DNA from: Malachius bipustulatus | Lineage: Eukaryota > Arthropoda > Insecta > Coleoptera > Melyridae | Direction: 5' to 3' | Assembly: GCA_910589415.1 (NCBI GenBank) | Contig: OU342630.1 | Span: 15,781,867 to 15,845,866 of the forward strand | DNA: 64,000 bases | Part shown: in pieces, positions 23,931-36,310 of the stretch | How the letters are laid out: the number at the start of each line of letters is the position of its first letter | Position numbering within the stretch: the first letter of the stretch is position 1 | Program-made: the position numbers and the translations under genes | Notes under the pieces: model-generated | The model's input: only the letters and a program-made list of their open reading frames with translations | The model's database searches: none | Told to the model about the DNA's origin: nothing

Positions 23931-25460
23931 AAATATCGGACCTGAGTTCTACTGATGGCTGCCCAACTCCAATTTTTGAGGGATATAAGTAGATATGGTA
24001 GAGCGTCGATATCTATTTCCTGTCTTAAAAAATCATAATTTATAAATAACAAGTAAACAAAATCAATTATTTTTTGTATTTTTGCAATCGATGAACAGAG
24101 GAATTCTTAATAAACAGAACTTTTCTTAACGCCTGGAAATTAAATGAATAAACCAAATAGCAATACGACCAATTATTAATTATAAGTATAATTACCAGGT
24201 GGTATGTATTTCAATTTCAGATGTTCATTAGAGATTGTTTTGAAATGCAATACATGGCGCTCTGAGTGTTTAGACTAAAATAATCATAATGATATGCCAT
24301 AAGTTATTTGATACACATGCAGAGATCCATTATACGAACTGTAAATTGCATCCTTTATAACTCCCAATGGGAGGTTTAAATTACCAGCCACTTAATACAA
24401 CCGCACGCAGCAATAATTATTATTTACAGATGGTAGTTAACAAGAAAATGTCGAAAATAATACATAGCCTTTACTCAACTCAGGTTCGAGTGAGTTATGG
24501 AAAATCGTGAATCAAGAATCGACGAAAAGAAAAGCGGCGTTACAAGTTTCATTACCATGGTGGCGGTATGTCAATGAACTCTGGTAGTACCTATAGCGCG
24601 ACTTGGCATCCGATCATTATAAATATTAAATTTACCAACTTGGGACTTATACTAAGTATGCGGCTATTGTCAATTCCGTTACATCGGTAAGTACTAATAT
24701 ATTAATTTCAGGAACATTGTAACGTACCATGAACACTGTTGCCATGATAGGTGCATTTACAATAATTATTATTATAACATATCACATTATACTTCGATAA
24801 ACGCTGGATTATGGTTAGTGTATCTACTAGCGAATCGCGATAGACATCTCGGTAAGGAATATTAAGGATTCATTAAGAATTGAGGATGCTCCTCAATTTA
24901 ATCAAAATCTATAACCAAAATTTTTCTAATGAGAAGAACTGCTTTTTAATTGGGAATAATAATTGCATAAAATATCGCAAATAGAAACAAAAAGTAAAAA
25001 TATAAATAAAGGAAACAAAAAATGAAGAGTTGAAGAAATACCTCAAATTAAAAAAAAAGAGACCAGAGTCTGAGGCTCTGAGTTCTTTGACGTTTATTGC
25101 AATTCGGTAATTATAAGTAACTATTTAGTATATGATGATCAAAAGTAGCTTGTGGTAGTGAAATTTAAATTTGAATTTGCCGCCTTTTGTGGAACACTGC
25201 CCTCTAGCTCAGTTCGTATGACTGGGAAAGAAGAAGATTAGCCGTTATAGCTGTGATACGCTTTAATTCACTAAAAATTTGTGACGTTTGTTTTATGATT
25301 TGTAGGGAAAAAAATTTCCTAATCCCCTCCCCCCTTTCTAACTTAACACTTGAAAATATAGGTATGTACTTTTATTTGCTAGCATCTGAACAATTTAAAT
25401 AAACATGACGATGTAGTATTAGGTGATATGTAAATTAATGTACCTATCCAGTTTGTGTTG
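23931..25460. other. AT-rich DNA without recognised features
   Basis: No gene, splice-flanked exon or repeat was recognised. Confidence 0.4.
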
Positions 25461-25462
25461 TA

Positions 25463-25494
<32 letters not shown>
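25461..25494. repeat. (TAA)n microsatellite, retroelement 3' tail
   Basis: About ten TAA units. On the minus strand this is a TTA-repeat tail that follows the AATAAAGGCGC end of the retroelement at 25495-26938, as expected for a non-LTR element ending in a simple repeat instead of poly(A). Confidence 0.75.
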
Positions 25495-25495
<1 letters not shown>

Positions 25496-26938
25496 GCGCC
25501 TTTATTGGATATATTGTACAATATTATACAATGTTATATTATAATGGCATGAGGCGAAGTCTAGCTAATCGCTACTCCACTCAACCTCATTACTAATATA
25601 AATATATGTAAGCACAACATTCAAATAATATGAGCTTGAGACACTGTCAACAATAAACAGATATAAACAACAAAGGGATAACTGAGTGCAACCAATCAGC
25701 AAATTCAGTAAATTAAATTAAATTAAATTATATTAAATCAGCCCCCGGCCAGGTGCAAAACCTGTCCTGCTCTCCGAACGAGGTCCGACCTATAACGCTT
25801 TTTAAAGCAATGTAGAGTAGCATTCTTAAAACTATCAGGTATAGAATTATACACAGAGACGGCGTTGTACGAAAAACATTTTCTAAATGAGGCAAGGCGA
25901 TATCTCGGCATCAATTAAGTTCTACCATGTCTAATAGTTATTCGTCCATGCATATCGCCTCTAAATAAAAGCTTTTCCCTAAGGTAAGAGGGAGAAGATG
26001 TAGCCAAAACCCTAAAGACGAATGATCCCATGTGATACCTAAAAATGTCGTCCACTTTAAGCCATCCAAGAGTGTTTATTTTCTTGGATACCCTGGCATG
26101 TTTGCGAAGACCTGCAACAATAGTTTTGAATTTTTTGGAGCCTGTATTTAGTCGTTTGATAAAGGCATGGATAGTACAAAAGTAAACCATAATTTAGAAT
26201 GGAGAGAACCAAGGTCTCGCATAGTTTCCTCCTTAATACAAAATTTAAAAACTTTCTATTCCTGTACAACTGTCTCAGGACCAGATAGGACTTCTTTACT
26301 AAAAGAGAAACATGTTCTTCAAATCTGAGCCTGCAGTCAACTATACGCCAAGAGTCCTAGTCGTCTGCGAGGTTTCAAGAACATTTCCCTGGATGACTAG
26401 TTGTAAATTATCAGTATCTACAGGAACAGAATCAGGAGAGAAATTCATAACGTTGCACTTTCTAGAGTTTAGCCTGAGATTATGTGCCTTTGGAAAATGT
26501 TCTATGTTTAAAAGGTCATAGTTAATGAGTTCTGAAGCAATTAGAGCTAGTTCCGGTTTAAAGGAATAATGTAGTTGGATATCATCAGCAAATGAATGTA
26601 TATTAACGAAATCTAAGGATTTCCAGATGTCAGAGACATAAATTAAAAAGAGCAACGGACCCAATGCCGACCCCTGCGGGACGCCAGAAGTGACTTGAGA
26701 AAATAACGATGACGAATTCTCAACCACAACCCTCTGTTGCCGATCATCCAAGTAGGACTGAAAGAAGGCACAAGACGTGACATCAAAGCCATAGTATGCA
26801 AGCTTGGAACACAAAAGTTGATGATCCAAGGTGTCGAATGCCTTTGAAAAATCAAGCAGGACAACAAATCGCGTGCTATAACCTTTTGAATACGCATGCG
26901 ATTTGTGTGAGTTAGCTCATTTTTTTCAATGCATATTA
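25495..26938 (-). pseudogene. 5'-truncated non-LTR retrotransposon (jockey/CR1-like)
   Basis: Reading the minus strand from about 26900, the fragment encodes the middle and C-terminal reverse transcriptase: motif A (LLDFSKAFDTLDHQ), motif B (SGVPQGSALGPLLF) and the catalytic motif C (SFADDIQLHY) in one frame (26829-26341). A frame change near 26335 leads into the thumb-like region (26269-26057), and another into the C-terminal part (26190-25915). The endonuclease domain and 5' end are missing. The 3' end is a TTA simple repeat at 25461-25494. At least three frame changes make it inactive. Family assignment to the jockey/CR1 group rests on RT motifs and tail type. Confidence 0.85.
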
Positions 26939-27012
26939 TGTTACCTATTTAACGCTATTATTGTACTGCGCAATGATTGTTGTAATTTGTTGTACAATAA
27001 AGATATTATTAT
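26939..27012 (+). repeat. Possible 3' tail of a second non-LTR element
   Basis: The sequence ends TTGTACAATAAAGATATTATTATTA, an AATAAA signal followed by an ATT repeat, which resembles a non-LTR 3' end in plus orientation. It abuts the truncated end of the minus-strand element. It is too short to classify. Confidence 0.3.
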
Positions 27013-27805
27013 TAAATAGAGAGTCATGCATTTTATCGAAAAGCGTATAGAAAATCGATTCTGTTTTTCATAGATTTGTCGTAAAAACTCCGTTATACTC
27101 AGAACCCTTGATGTGGTTGGTATTATCATAGGCCGATTTCCACTTGCGCTTGATAATGCTTCAGAACGCGACAAGAGGCGACAATGTTATTAAGTATTCT
27201 TTGTTTCTTACAACCCAGACTGTTGGGAAGATGTAATTTTATTAAATAGTTAATAAAATTTCTATATATATATATATAGATCACATCTTATGTAGCAGTT
27301 TCCACTTGGGCAGCGCTGCAGCCCTCTTGATCAGGCGTCAAGGTTTGAATTATCCGGAGGGAATTCGAGGGATTCAAAACGTCTACTGTCACGCCGTGTG
27401 AAGTACAGTAAGTTCACTGCAGCCCTAGTGGAAACGCCCAGGCAGCAAGCCAAGAGACATTTTTATCTAGTCCTAGTCCAATAAGTAGTACTAAGGAAGG
27501 ACCCTACTTGTGTTGCGTACTTCTGCTCATTGTATTTGTACAGTTTGTGTACTCGTATTTAATAATTCGATTAGTCGATTTTTAATTGGTGTTGATTGTT
27601 GAATAATAAACTTTTTGTTAAATCGTTTCATAAAGTTGTCATTTTAACTTTCAAATGACATTCTTTTAGGCACAAGTGCCCAAAAGAAAATTTTTTACGC
27701 ACTTGTTATTAAAATATGAAAGTCACCGACATTTTAAGATGATTTTGATTTTTCAACTAGTATCAGACGAAGCTACTTATCATAATACTAAAATGAACAT
27801 GTTTT

Positions 27806-27976
27806 ATAGCTCAGATTCAAAATAGTAGTCACTAACTGACATTACTAAAAAAACTATTTTGGATAAGCGGCAAACAGAAAATTTTCTTCTAAACATCAGT
27901 TTCTACGTTCCGCTTCTCTGAAATTGCTTTTTCAGTAATGTCAGTTAGTTACTACTATTTTGGATCCGAGCTTTAG
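27806..27976. repeat. Hairpin repeat with about 50-bp arms
   Basis: The left arm (about 27806-27855) and right arm (about 27926-27976) share AAAATAGTAGT.ACTAACTGACATTACT in inverted orientation, around a central segment of about 70 bases. It is non-coding. Confidence 0.65.
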
Positions 27977-28468
27977 TATCCGTGCGAAGTTATACCTAAA
28001 GCCTTCGTGAACCGTTGGTGTGAAAGCTGATGTTTTGGAACACTGCCAGTAGGTCTAGTCGACTGACAGAAGTGACATGTAATCAAGGTAACCAAACATT
28101 CACTGTTTAGTGTTTACCAAGGAGCATTAAATAATACAGGATGTTCTTCGAAAAAAATAATACCTCATATAATACGCCACTCGATAAGTCACTTTATATA
28201 ATACGAGAAAAAGTAACTAATGCAATAAATAATCAATCTATTTATTTCCTGCAAAATCAAAAGTAAAATAAGATGCTGCATATAAAATGTATACCCTGAC
28301 TTTCAATTTAAGTTATTTTATGAATTATCAGTAGACGTTTAAGTACTATTTTCTATATTTTTGCAATATTTCCATAATAGATCGTAGAAAAAGTATAGTA
28401 CAGGCTAAGTAAGTATGGGCTGTTCGCGAAGCGCGTCGCATCGTGGATTTTTTCCGAAATTCGGTGGG

Positions 28469-29071
28469 TCATCCGTAACCTTGCTTCCTAACCCTTGACA
28501 GACTCTGATAGACCATATCAGACTTTAGGACTAACAGCGTGTTTTCTTTATCAGCGGAAAATTTTGTTTGATAATACAGAGAGAGTAGTCCAACCAAGGC
28601 GTTCATATAAAGATCTGACTGAGCTTCTGGGAAATCGCAATCAGAAATCACAAATCCATGGCATGAATAAAATAGATGAAAACTTGCAAGGGAAAGAGCA
28701 AATATATCAAAAAATATAAAAGTTCTTTGCGAAACAAGCACATCGTTCAGTACATGATCAGCGCAGTTGACGCGTTGCAGTCCAAAACTACACCTTTTGA
28801 TTTGAGAGGTAAAGGAGGTATTAAACGATTCTTTACAGCCCCGGATGTTGACATTGAGTGTCGACGACTTCATAAAGGAAATACGCTTTCTGAAAAGCTG
28901 TATAGGTTGAAACTGTTCGCAACTGCTCGTCAAGTACTTTTGGCTGGTGAAATTAATCAAATATGTCGTTTTCTTTTTCAAAGGATGACGGTGACGAAAT
29001 TTAGAAATTCTAGAAAACGGGTATGCCCTTATTTGGTTTATTATGGAATAATTGGTGACGGCGAACGTTGA
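28469..29071. other. Unrecognised stretch open on both strands
   Basis: The plus strand offers a 131-codon frame (28676-29071) preceded by a 74-codon frame (28495-28719); the minus strand offers a 170-codon frame (28981-28469). The plus-frame product is basic and less repetitive in composition than its AT-rich neighbourhood. None matches a family I recognise, and at most one can be real. It may be decayed coding sequence from a transposon or a processed copy of a gene. Confidence 0.25.
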
Positions 29072-30114
29072 GGTTGGTTGGTAGTGAATCTATATCAATA
29101 AATCATCTTTAGTTTTGAGGCACTTACATTTCCAAAAATTCGGATTTGAAGCGTAGATGATTATGTGATTTCACCCTGAACGGGGATACTGTTCAGATAT
29201 GGCTTTTAGGCAGATGTTGTGACGTTGATATTCCTTGGAAAATTGGAACGAAAATGCAATTACAGCGAGTTAAATTGGAAGAGTACGTAGTAGCATGAGC
29301 AGGATGGCGCGACCTGTCGCACACTGCACACGGAACAACTGAGTTATCGAAAGAACCATTTCGGGATCACATAATAACCAAAATTTTAATGTTAATGGTT
29401 TGCCACCGAGATCATGCGAAAAGACTCTTTATATGCATATCCCTCAAAATATGTAATACCTAAAATTAGGTCCGTGGTTATAAGCGTAATTAACGATATT
29501 TACCATTTATCTGATATAAGAGTCGTTGAATTCCATTATAGGAAGCGTTACTTCATATCGGAATATGTTTATTTCAGCAAATCAGCAATAAAATATAGGG
29601 AATCCCTCAAAATAATATTTCTGTATATAATACTTCTGTAGCCAATACGTTTTCATTAAAAGCACAGTTCCAGATGTTCATTCGCTTATATTAAAAATAA
29701 TAAAACGACAGATTAAAACGTAGGATTCTAAGTAATTGCATGTCACTGTGTTGGATGACAATTCGCAAACTTAGTTAAGGAACAGAAGTTCAGATTTATT
29801 ATCAATTGCTGGACGTAAAAGGGGAAAACGGTAAGCTTTGTTAAAAACAGGTTGTTCAATGTTAATTAACTTAAAATCTACTAACTTGACATAAATTAAG
29901 TTAGTAGAGCAACCCACAAGTTGTAAATTTCAAGTTATAATAATAACAAAAAGTTTGAATAGTTAAAATACTTGTAAACAGCGCCACCTATTCTTCATTA
30001 ACATCATATACTCGATCATATACTTACTGAATTTCCCACGACAATCAGGATAAAAATTACGTGATTAACCAAAATAACATTTTAAGTATACTTTTTATTT
30101 TTAAGTACGATATA
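29072..30114. other. Spacer without recognised gene
   Basis: AT-rich, with one small hairpin near 29880-29910 (CTACTAACTT and its complement around ten bases). Confidence 0.4.
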
Positions 30115-30975
30115 CAGGGTGGTCCAACTTAAAACGTCAGGACTTTACCAAACGATAGATAACGTTAAAATAATGCCAGTTTCTCTAATACACTTATAGC
30201 CGGGAAAGCTTCCTTTTCAAGATACAGGGCGTTGAAGTTTTGGGAAAAAAATAATGTTTTGCGAATATTGTCAAAACGGCTGCTTTAAATAAATTGAAAT
30301 TTGGCACGCAGCATGAGCTAATTATCTTTCATGATTTACGGCTTATGGTGATAAATTGCGACAACCAGCGGCGGAGATATGGGTGTGCCATCGCCCCTTT
30401 TCAAAAAAAAAAATTGACGCCACTGACTCTATGGCAAATTTAATAATACTATTCAATGCCCCATGCTTTTTAGAACAAAAAAGTACTCTCTAATTTTTTC
30501 ACAAGGCGCACTGTTTTCGAGATAATTCAGGTTTTCTTAGGTAATATCCGTAGCCATTTTAAGAATAACAGACAAATTCTAATCAAATGACTTTTACTTA
30601 AATAATTAAATAACAGAAATAAACAACACCTAACTAATGTAACAATTGTCAGTAATCATAGAGTCAGTGGCGTCAATTTTTTTTTTGAAGGGGCGATGAC
30701 ACACCCATATCTCCGCCGCTGGTTTTCGCAATTTATCACCATAAGCCGTAAATCATGAAAGATACTTATAGCTCATGCTGCGTGCCAAATTTCAATTTTT
30801 TTAAAGCAGCCGTTTTGACAATATTCACAAAACATTATTTTTTTTCCCAAAACTTCAACACCCTGTATCTTGAAAATGAAGCTTTCCCGGCTATAAGTGT
30901 ATTAGAGAAACTGGCATTATTTTAACGTTATCTATCGTTTGGTAAAGTCCTGACGTTTTAAGTTGGACCACCCTG
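30115..30975. mobile_element. TA-flanked foldback element (861 bp, 319-bp arms)
   Basis: The ends are CAGGGTGGTCCAACTT and its complement, flanked by TA on both sides (30113-30114 and 30976-30977). The arms run 30115-30433 and 30657-30975 with few mismatches (landmarks ACGTCAGGACTTTACC, GCCGGGAAAGCTTCC, CGGCGGAGATATGGGTGTG, GACGCCACTGACTCTATG). The 223-bp centre is unique, AT-rich and non-coding. The end sequence and target place it with mariner-type non-autonomous elements. Confidence 0.85.
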
Positions 30976-32432
30976 TATACGATCATTTTAGTGCCCCAAA
31001 TAATATAAATTGTGCAGTTCTAAAACTGAACCATTCCTTATTTTACATTGTACGTATAATCTTTTTACATTAGAAATTCATTTTCCGAAGCTGCTATACC
31101 CGGACCAGGACAAAAAATATTAAATTCCCCCATAGTACAATAATTACATACGGCCAGAAAAACCCGGATCAATTCTAGTAATTGGAAGTGAATCCATAGA
31201 AACATTTAAATTATCTCGCGAAAGCTCTGTTTCGTGGGATGTTCATAATTTTTACTGTTACAAAAACAATGAGATTACGCGCTTATACAGATGCTACCCA
31301 AATCGTTCTGGGATAGTATTTTAATTGGATTCGCCAAACGGAGCGACAGCAGCGAGTTCACTCAACGCCACGACCTTGTGTTGCCTGAATAGCTGGGGAG
31401 AATCCCACACACAAGTTTCACTGAAGAGATAACAATTTTCATGAAATCAAAAGTTATGTCAATAAACAAAGGACACGCCTTTGTCGTGGCATGTTAAATG
31501 GAAGCGCTCCCGAGATGTGGGCGATCTAGTTGCGGATGGATCTAGACATGGGCGCACAACGAGCAGTTAAATTTTTAATGGGCATGAGTAGGAATTAGCA
31601 GCCTTGTTTGAGATCAGGACGCGGGATAAATGTCTTAAAAAGCCACGCCACAAAGCAGGTGTACACTGTACATGGTGCGGAGGCTAACGAGTCGTGTCGG
31701 TTGAATTTTCATGAAGGGTGGTTTGGTAACGCAAACGCTTTTAGGTTGCCATAAAAGGATACACTACTTCTTGTCATCTGCTGGACAAGTTGGAATTCAC
31801 TGAAAAAATAAAAAGTCACTTTTTATATCAATTCATTGAACTTAGATGCCGCTTCTTAATCTGGTCAATCACCTTCAATAATGAACGAGTACAATGATAC
31901 CTACTTAAACTTCTAAATTTGACAGTTCGCTGATTAGGTCTATATAGTATCCCCGAAATGATTGAGTAGCATTTCTTATACGCTTCATCACTCAAGCCAA
32001 AATATACAAACTGTCAATTGTACGAGGCGGCCCATGGAAAAGGCGTGCTTAAAAAAAGCTAGAACCAGTCACTGTTTTTTTTTTCTTCAATCGTGGGCAT
32101 CTTATAACATTGGCTGTGTTTACTCGTTTTCATCCCCAATGCAGGGGTTGGTATCCATGTTTTTCAATAGGTCTCCCCCCTATTTTTATTTTAAGCTAGG
32201 ATATGAAAAAACCAGTAAAGAAAGAAAAAACGGTACTAGTCTCTAAGAAATTTCCTATGAAAATTAACATTCAAATGCGATTATCTTCTACACGATACGA
32301 TTATAGGCGACTTTTATGACTTACTTTCACCCGAGGAACATTTGGTAGTGAGCTGTATTCATTTCAGGGACACTCTATATAACGTCCTGTATTCGGGGTG
32401 CGCGAGTTACTGATCTGATCACATTTTATATA
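30976..32432. other. Spacer, partly of mixed composition
   Basis: No gene was recognised. The segment 31330-31720 is richer in GC and lower in simple repeats than most of the window, which could mark conserved regulatory DNA or an unseen exon, but I cannot support either. Confidence 0.3.
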
Positions 32433-32891
32433 CAGTGTGTCCAGGATAAGGACAAACAGCACGGGAAATCGTGAGAGATACAGAGTCTGTTAGTTAAGTT
32501 AGCTACAAGTAGAACAAATTGAATGGTCCATGATATTCTTTTCAGAGAACCCGAAAATTCCGGATAATATTCGAAAAAAAAATTAATACTTTAATTTCGT
32601 TTCCATTTTTTTCTGAAGTTATTTGGAAAGATATAAAAGAACGAAGGACACTTTTTCGTTGCTACTTTTTTTAGATCTACAAGATGACGTTTACAAAGTG
32701 TCACTGAAACGTTTAATTTCAAAGAAATCACCGTAAAAAAGTACACAACTGTTAGATATAGCATTTCTAATTTCCAATTACGAATTCTACAATAATTATT
32801 TATATCACAGTATGGGTTTCTTTTTTAAACTGCTGTCTTTGGTGGGATTAATAATAATAACTACATTTTACATTGTCCAGTTGTGTATGTG
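32433..32891 (+). repeat. Single-ended TA element fragment
   Basis: TA followed by CAGTGTGTCCAGGATAAGG at 32433 looks like a left terminal repeat. No convincing complementary right end is seen before the next element starts at 32894. Probably truncated or strongly diverged. Confidence 0.4.
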
Positions 32892-32893
32892 TA

Positions 32894-33827
32894 CAGGTTG
32901 TCCCTTATTTCAGAGCTCACTATGGGTATCTCCTGAACACTAAGAGATACAGGGTCGGTTAAACTAGAGAAAAGAAAGTTCCTGAAATATCCTGAAAAAC
33001 TGATAAATCGAGATTTCTTATTTTTCCCATATATCTCTTATTTTTGGAAATTCATAAATTATTTTTTGCAGGCTTACATAAGTTCAATAGCAAGAGCTAT
33101 TCGTCTGACTTTTCAAAAATTTTCAAAGCTAACTAGATCCCAGAATTTTCATAATCAAATAACTTTTGTTTTTCCTATGGCCGCCGTATTGTATTTTCAT
33201 GTCATTCTGTATTAAAAAATTTAGGAAACCAAAAATTTATCACATTAAAAAAAAATTCTTCATTTTTTTTTCTTTTTATCGAAAAAAAAAGTTTCATCAG
33301 CAAATGACGTCGTCGCAATATGACGTGACATTGCCTGACATAATAGTTATTTATGACATACGTTTGAATAAAGGAAATTTTTTTTGAAAGCATAAACTAT
33401 TGAAGAAATTTTTATTGAATGTGGCAAATTTTTAGTTTCCTTATTTCCTTTAATACAGAATGGCATGAAAATACAATATTCCGGACATAAAAAAAACAAA
33501 AGTTGACTATTAAAATTCTTTGATCTAGTTGGCCTTGAAAATTTTTGAAATGTCCGATGGATAGCTCTCAACGGGTTATGTAAGCCTACAAAACATTTTT
33601 TAATTAATTTCCAATAATAAAAGATGGGTATGTCACAAATAAGGAATCTCTATTTTTCAGTTTCTTCAGGATATTTCAAGAACAGTCACAGATATTTTAT
33701 ACGTCTTGGCGGATTCGAGATGGCCACAAAATAGAACATCTTTTCTCTCGACTTTTCTCTAATTTAACCGACCCTCTATCTCGTTTAGGAGATATCCATG
33801 GTTAGCTCTGAAATAAGGAACAACCAG
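32894..33827. mobile_element. Large palindromic TA element (934 bp)
   Basis: It begins CAGGTTGTCCCTTATTTCAG after TA and ends in the complement followed by TA. The halves mirror one another over most of their length (AGAGATACAGGGTCGGTTAAA, TATTTCAAGAAC/TTCCTGAAATA, GAGCTATTCGTCTGAC, TTTCCTTATTT), with the centre near 33360. Frames of 61-74 codons on both strands are mirror-image artefacts. A fragment of the same family lies at 5560-5940. Confidence 0.8.
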
Positions 33828-34091
33828 TATTGTTTTTGGTTGTTGTACTATTTAGAAATAAAAAGCTAGTAATAAATTGCAACAACAAACATCGCTTATT
33901 AATTTCATATTCCCTGGAAGAAAAATGACAGGAGTAACACGAGTAAACGGCAAGATTGAAGAAAAATTCCCCACATTAAACAACTTTAAATGAAGTTTCT
34001 TTCATCGATTATCGCTACATACTTTTTGTGTATTTTTTAATTATTTGTAAGTGCTATTGTTATTTCCTGCACTCAGACAATGCTCAATGTA

Positions 34092-35679
34092 CAGTGTGTC
34101 CCAATTTGCTTGATTTTGGCTGTTTCGGCCATTTTCAGGCCAGATAGAGAAAAAGTAACTTAAGTGTCTAGAGCTCGATTTTCGTGAAACGCGAAAATGT
34201 AAAAACAGCATCGAGATATCTCTAACCGTTTCCGAGATATCGGCCAATTTTGACATTTGACAGATTTTGAAAAAGTGTCATAACTTTTTTATTCGTGATT
34301 ATTTTTTCATGCAATAAAAACTTTCTACAGGCACTTTTAAAATCAGAATACAATGCATTATTCAAAAAAAATGTATCCCCCTTGGATTTTGAGATAATAC
34401 GACACACTTTCTTATTTTAAATATAAATCATAGTTGGCTTTGACTTCAAAAAATCACAAAAAAATCAAGCTTCATAAAAAATATACGGTCGGGGTACTTT
34501 ATAAAATCATCTGAGAAAAAAATCAATATTTAAACTAATTTCTAGTTGGCTGTGTAAATAGGTGTCAAAGATTAATTTGACAAAAGTTTGTCTCCCTAAA
34601 GAACATTATTAATTATTTACAGTTCATAACCGAAATACAATAATAATTAGTAACTAGACAAAAATATAGAAATATTTTACACAGCGTTTAGTTAGTGGGC
34701 TGTGCATGATTAATTGTTTGGCAAAATGAGGTTAGCAATTCAGTTTGACAGTTACTAGTATTAATTGATTAGTCTGCAATATTTCGTTTGAATCTTGTTC
34801 TATTCTTAGTGGTTAGGGCTGCTATTTTTGAAATAATGTTCCAACATTATGAAAAATATCAAATGCTGGTGTGTTATATTGAATCTGAACGAAACTCTGG
34901 AGCTGCGGGCGACTTATACTTTGAACGGTATCCTGAGCGCCAGCAACCCAGTGCACAAATCTTCACACGATTAGAAAATAACTTGATAAGTCATAAATCG
35001 AAAATCCTGAGATTTCCACTTGGGAAATCGCTCAGATTACAGGTGTCAGTCGAAGCCAAAGTCAGCGAATTTTAATAATAGTAATAATTATTATTATTGT
35101 CGGTAAATTATAATATTTAAAAATTAATATTTTCTTTTAATTTAGCATTTTAAATAAATATTATAATTAACTGAAGGAGACAACCTTTTGTCAAATTAAT
35201 TTTTGACACCTATTTTCACAGCCAACTAGAAATTAGTTTAAATATTGATTTTTTTCTCAGATGATGTTATAAAGTACCCCGACCGTATATTTTTTATGAA
35301 GCTTGATTTTTTTGTGATTTTTTGAAGTCAAAGTCAACTATGATTTATATTTAAAATAAGAAAGTATGTCGTATTATCTCAAAATCCAAGGGGGATAAAA
35401 ATTTTTTGATTAATGCATTGCATTCTGATTTTAAAAGTGCCTGTAGAAAGTTTTTATTGCATGAAAAAATAATCACGAATAAAAAAGTTATGACACTTTT
35501 TCAAAATCTGTCAAATGTCAAAATTGGCCGATATCTCGGAAACGGTTAGAGATATCTCGATGCTGTTTTCACATTTTCGCGTTTCACGAAAATCGAGCTC
35601 TAGACACTTAAGTTACTTTTTCTCTATCTGACCTGAAAATGGCCGAAACAGCCAAAATCAAGCAAATTGGGACACCCTG
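34092..35679 (+). mobile_element. Long-TIR mariner deletion derivative (1588 bp)
   Basis: TA-flanked element with two terminal inverted repeats of 504 bp (34092-34595 and 35176-35679), starting CAGTGTGTCCCAATTTGC and ending GCAAATTGGGACACCCTG. Landmarks in both arms include GAGATATCGGCCAATTTTGAC and CCCCGACCGTATATT. The 580-bp interior retains the DNA-binding end of a transposase but no catalytic domain, so it is a deletion derivative that would need transposase in trans. It shares its right-hand TA with the next element. Confidence 0.85.
34837..35075 (+). pseudogene. Orphan mariner transposase DNA-binding domain
   Basis: The frame encodes a helix-turn-helix-like region: a YEKYQMLVCYIESERNS segment, then AAGDLYFERYPERQ and IFTRLENNL. 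It follows the same pattern as the N-terminus of the DD41D transposase at the right end of the window (DMIAIYFECFQN..., AARQYAARYPDR, MFPRLVQRL). Both match the HTH domain of mariner-related transposases as I know it (DUF4817-like). The frame ends about 80 codons in, and no DDE catalytic residues follow, because the interior has been deleted. I prefer the internal Met at 34837 to the upstream one at 34788, since the domain starts right after it. Confidence 0.65.
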
Positions 35680-35681
35680 TA

Positions 35682-36306
35682 CAGTGTCTACGTAAGTTGG
35701 AGTCATATGGAAAACTTTTTTATTGTCCGTTTTAGGAAAAAAAGTTATTCTCCGGAAAAAGTTGTGCTTGGTCTGAAACCTCAAATGAAATAGTCAGACA
35801 TCAAATTTTTGCAGTCGTGTATCAGGTGTCCATAAGCACGAATCTTGTCAAAGAGTAAAATTACCTATATTTTTGACAATATCATACATTAATATTCAAA
35901 AAATTTGATCAGAATTGCAAAAAACATTCAAATATGCAATTCATCAAATATGTGTTTTATCAAAAAAATTACGGTTTATCCTCTGATTTATCGATAGTGT
36001 TTTAATAGTTTTTATGCTGTTTTTTTTTTTGTTACGCAACTGAATGTTATTGCATATTTGAATGTTTTTTGCAATTCTGATCAAATTTTTTGAATATTAA
36101 TGTATGATATTGTCAAAAATAAAGGTACTTTACTCTTTGGTGCAATTCACATTTTTAGACAAACCTCGTATACGACTGCAAAAATTATTGATGTTTGACT
36201 ATTTCATCTTAGATTTCAAGAAAAACTTTTTATAAAGAATAACTTTTTTCCTAAATTGGACAATAAAAAAAGTTTCCCATAGGACTCCAACTTAGTAGAC
36301 ACACTG
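35682..36306. mobile_element. TA-flanked foldback element (625 bp)
   Basis: It starts CAGTGTCTACGTAAGTTGGAG directly after the TA that closes the previous element and ends CTCCAACTTAGTAGACACACTG followed by TA. Arms of about 260 bp include an inner, almost perfect segment (TTTTGACAATATCATACATT, TTGATCAGAATTGCAAAAAA). The centre is short and AT-rich. It is non-coding. The inner arm is better conserved than the outer one. Confidence 0.8.
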
Positions 36307-36310
36307 TATA

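Noticed and set aside
25700..25740. TTAAA repeat considered as a replication origin or satellite
   Set aside because: Only a few units long and located within the 3' untranslated part of a non-LTR element; a simple microsatellite.
33166..33571. Several 61-74 codon frames on both strands
   Set aside because: They lie within a near-perfect palindrome and are low-complexity Phe/Lys-rich translations of it.
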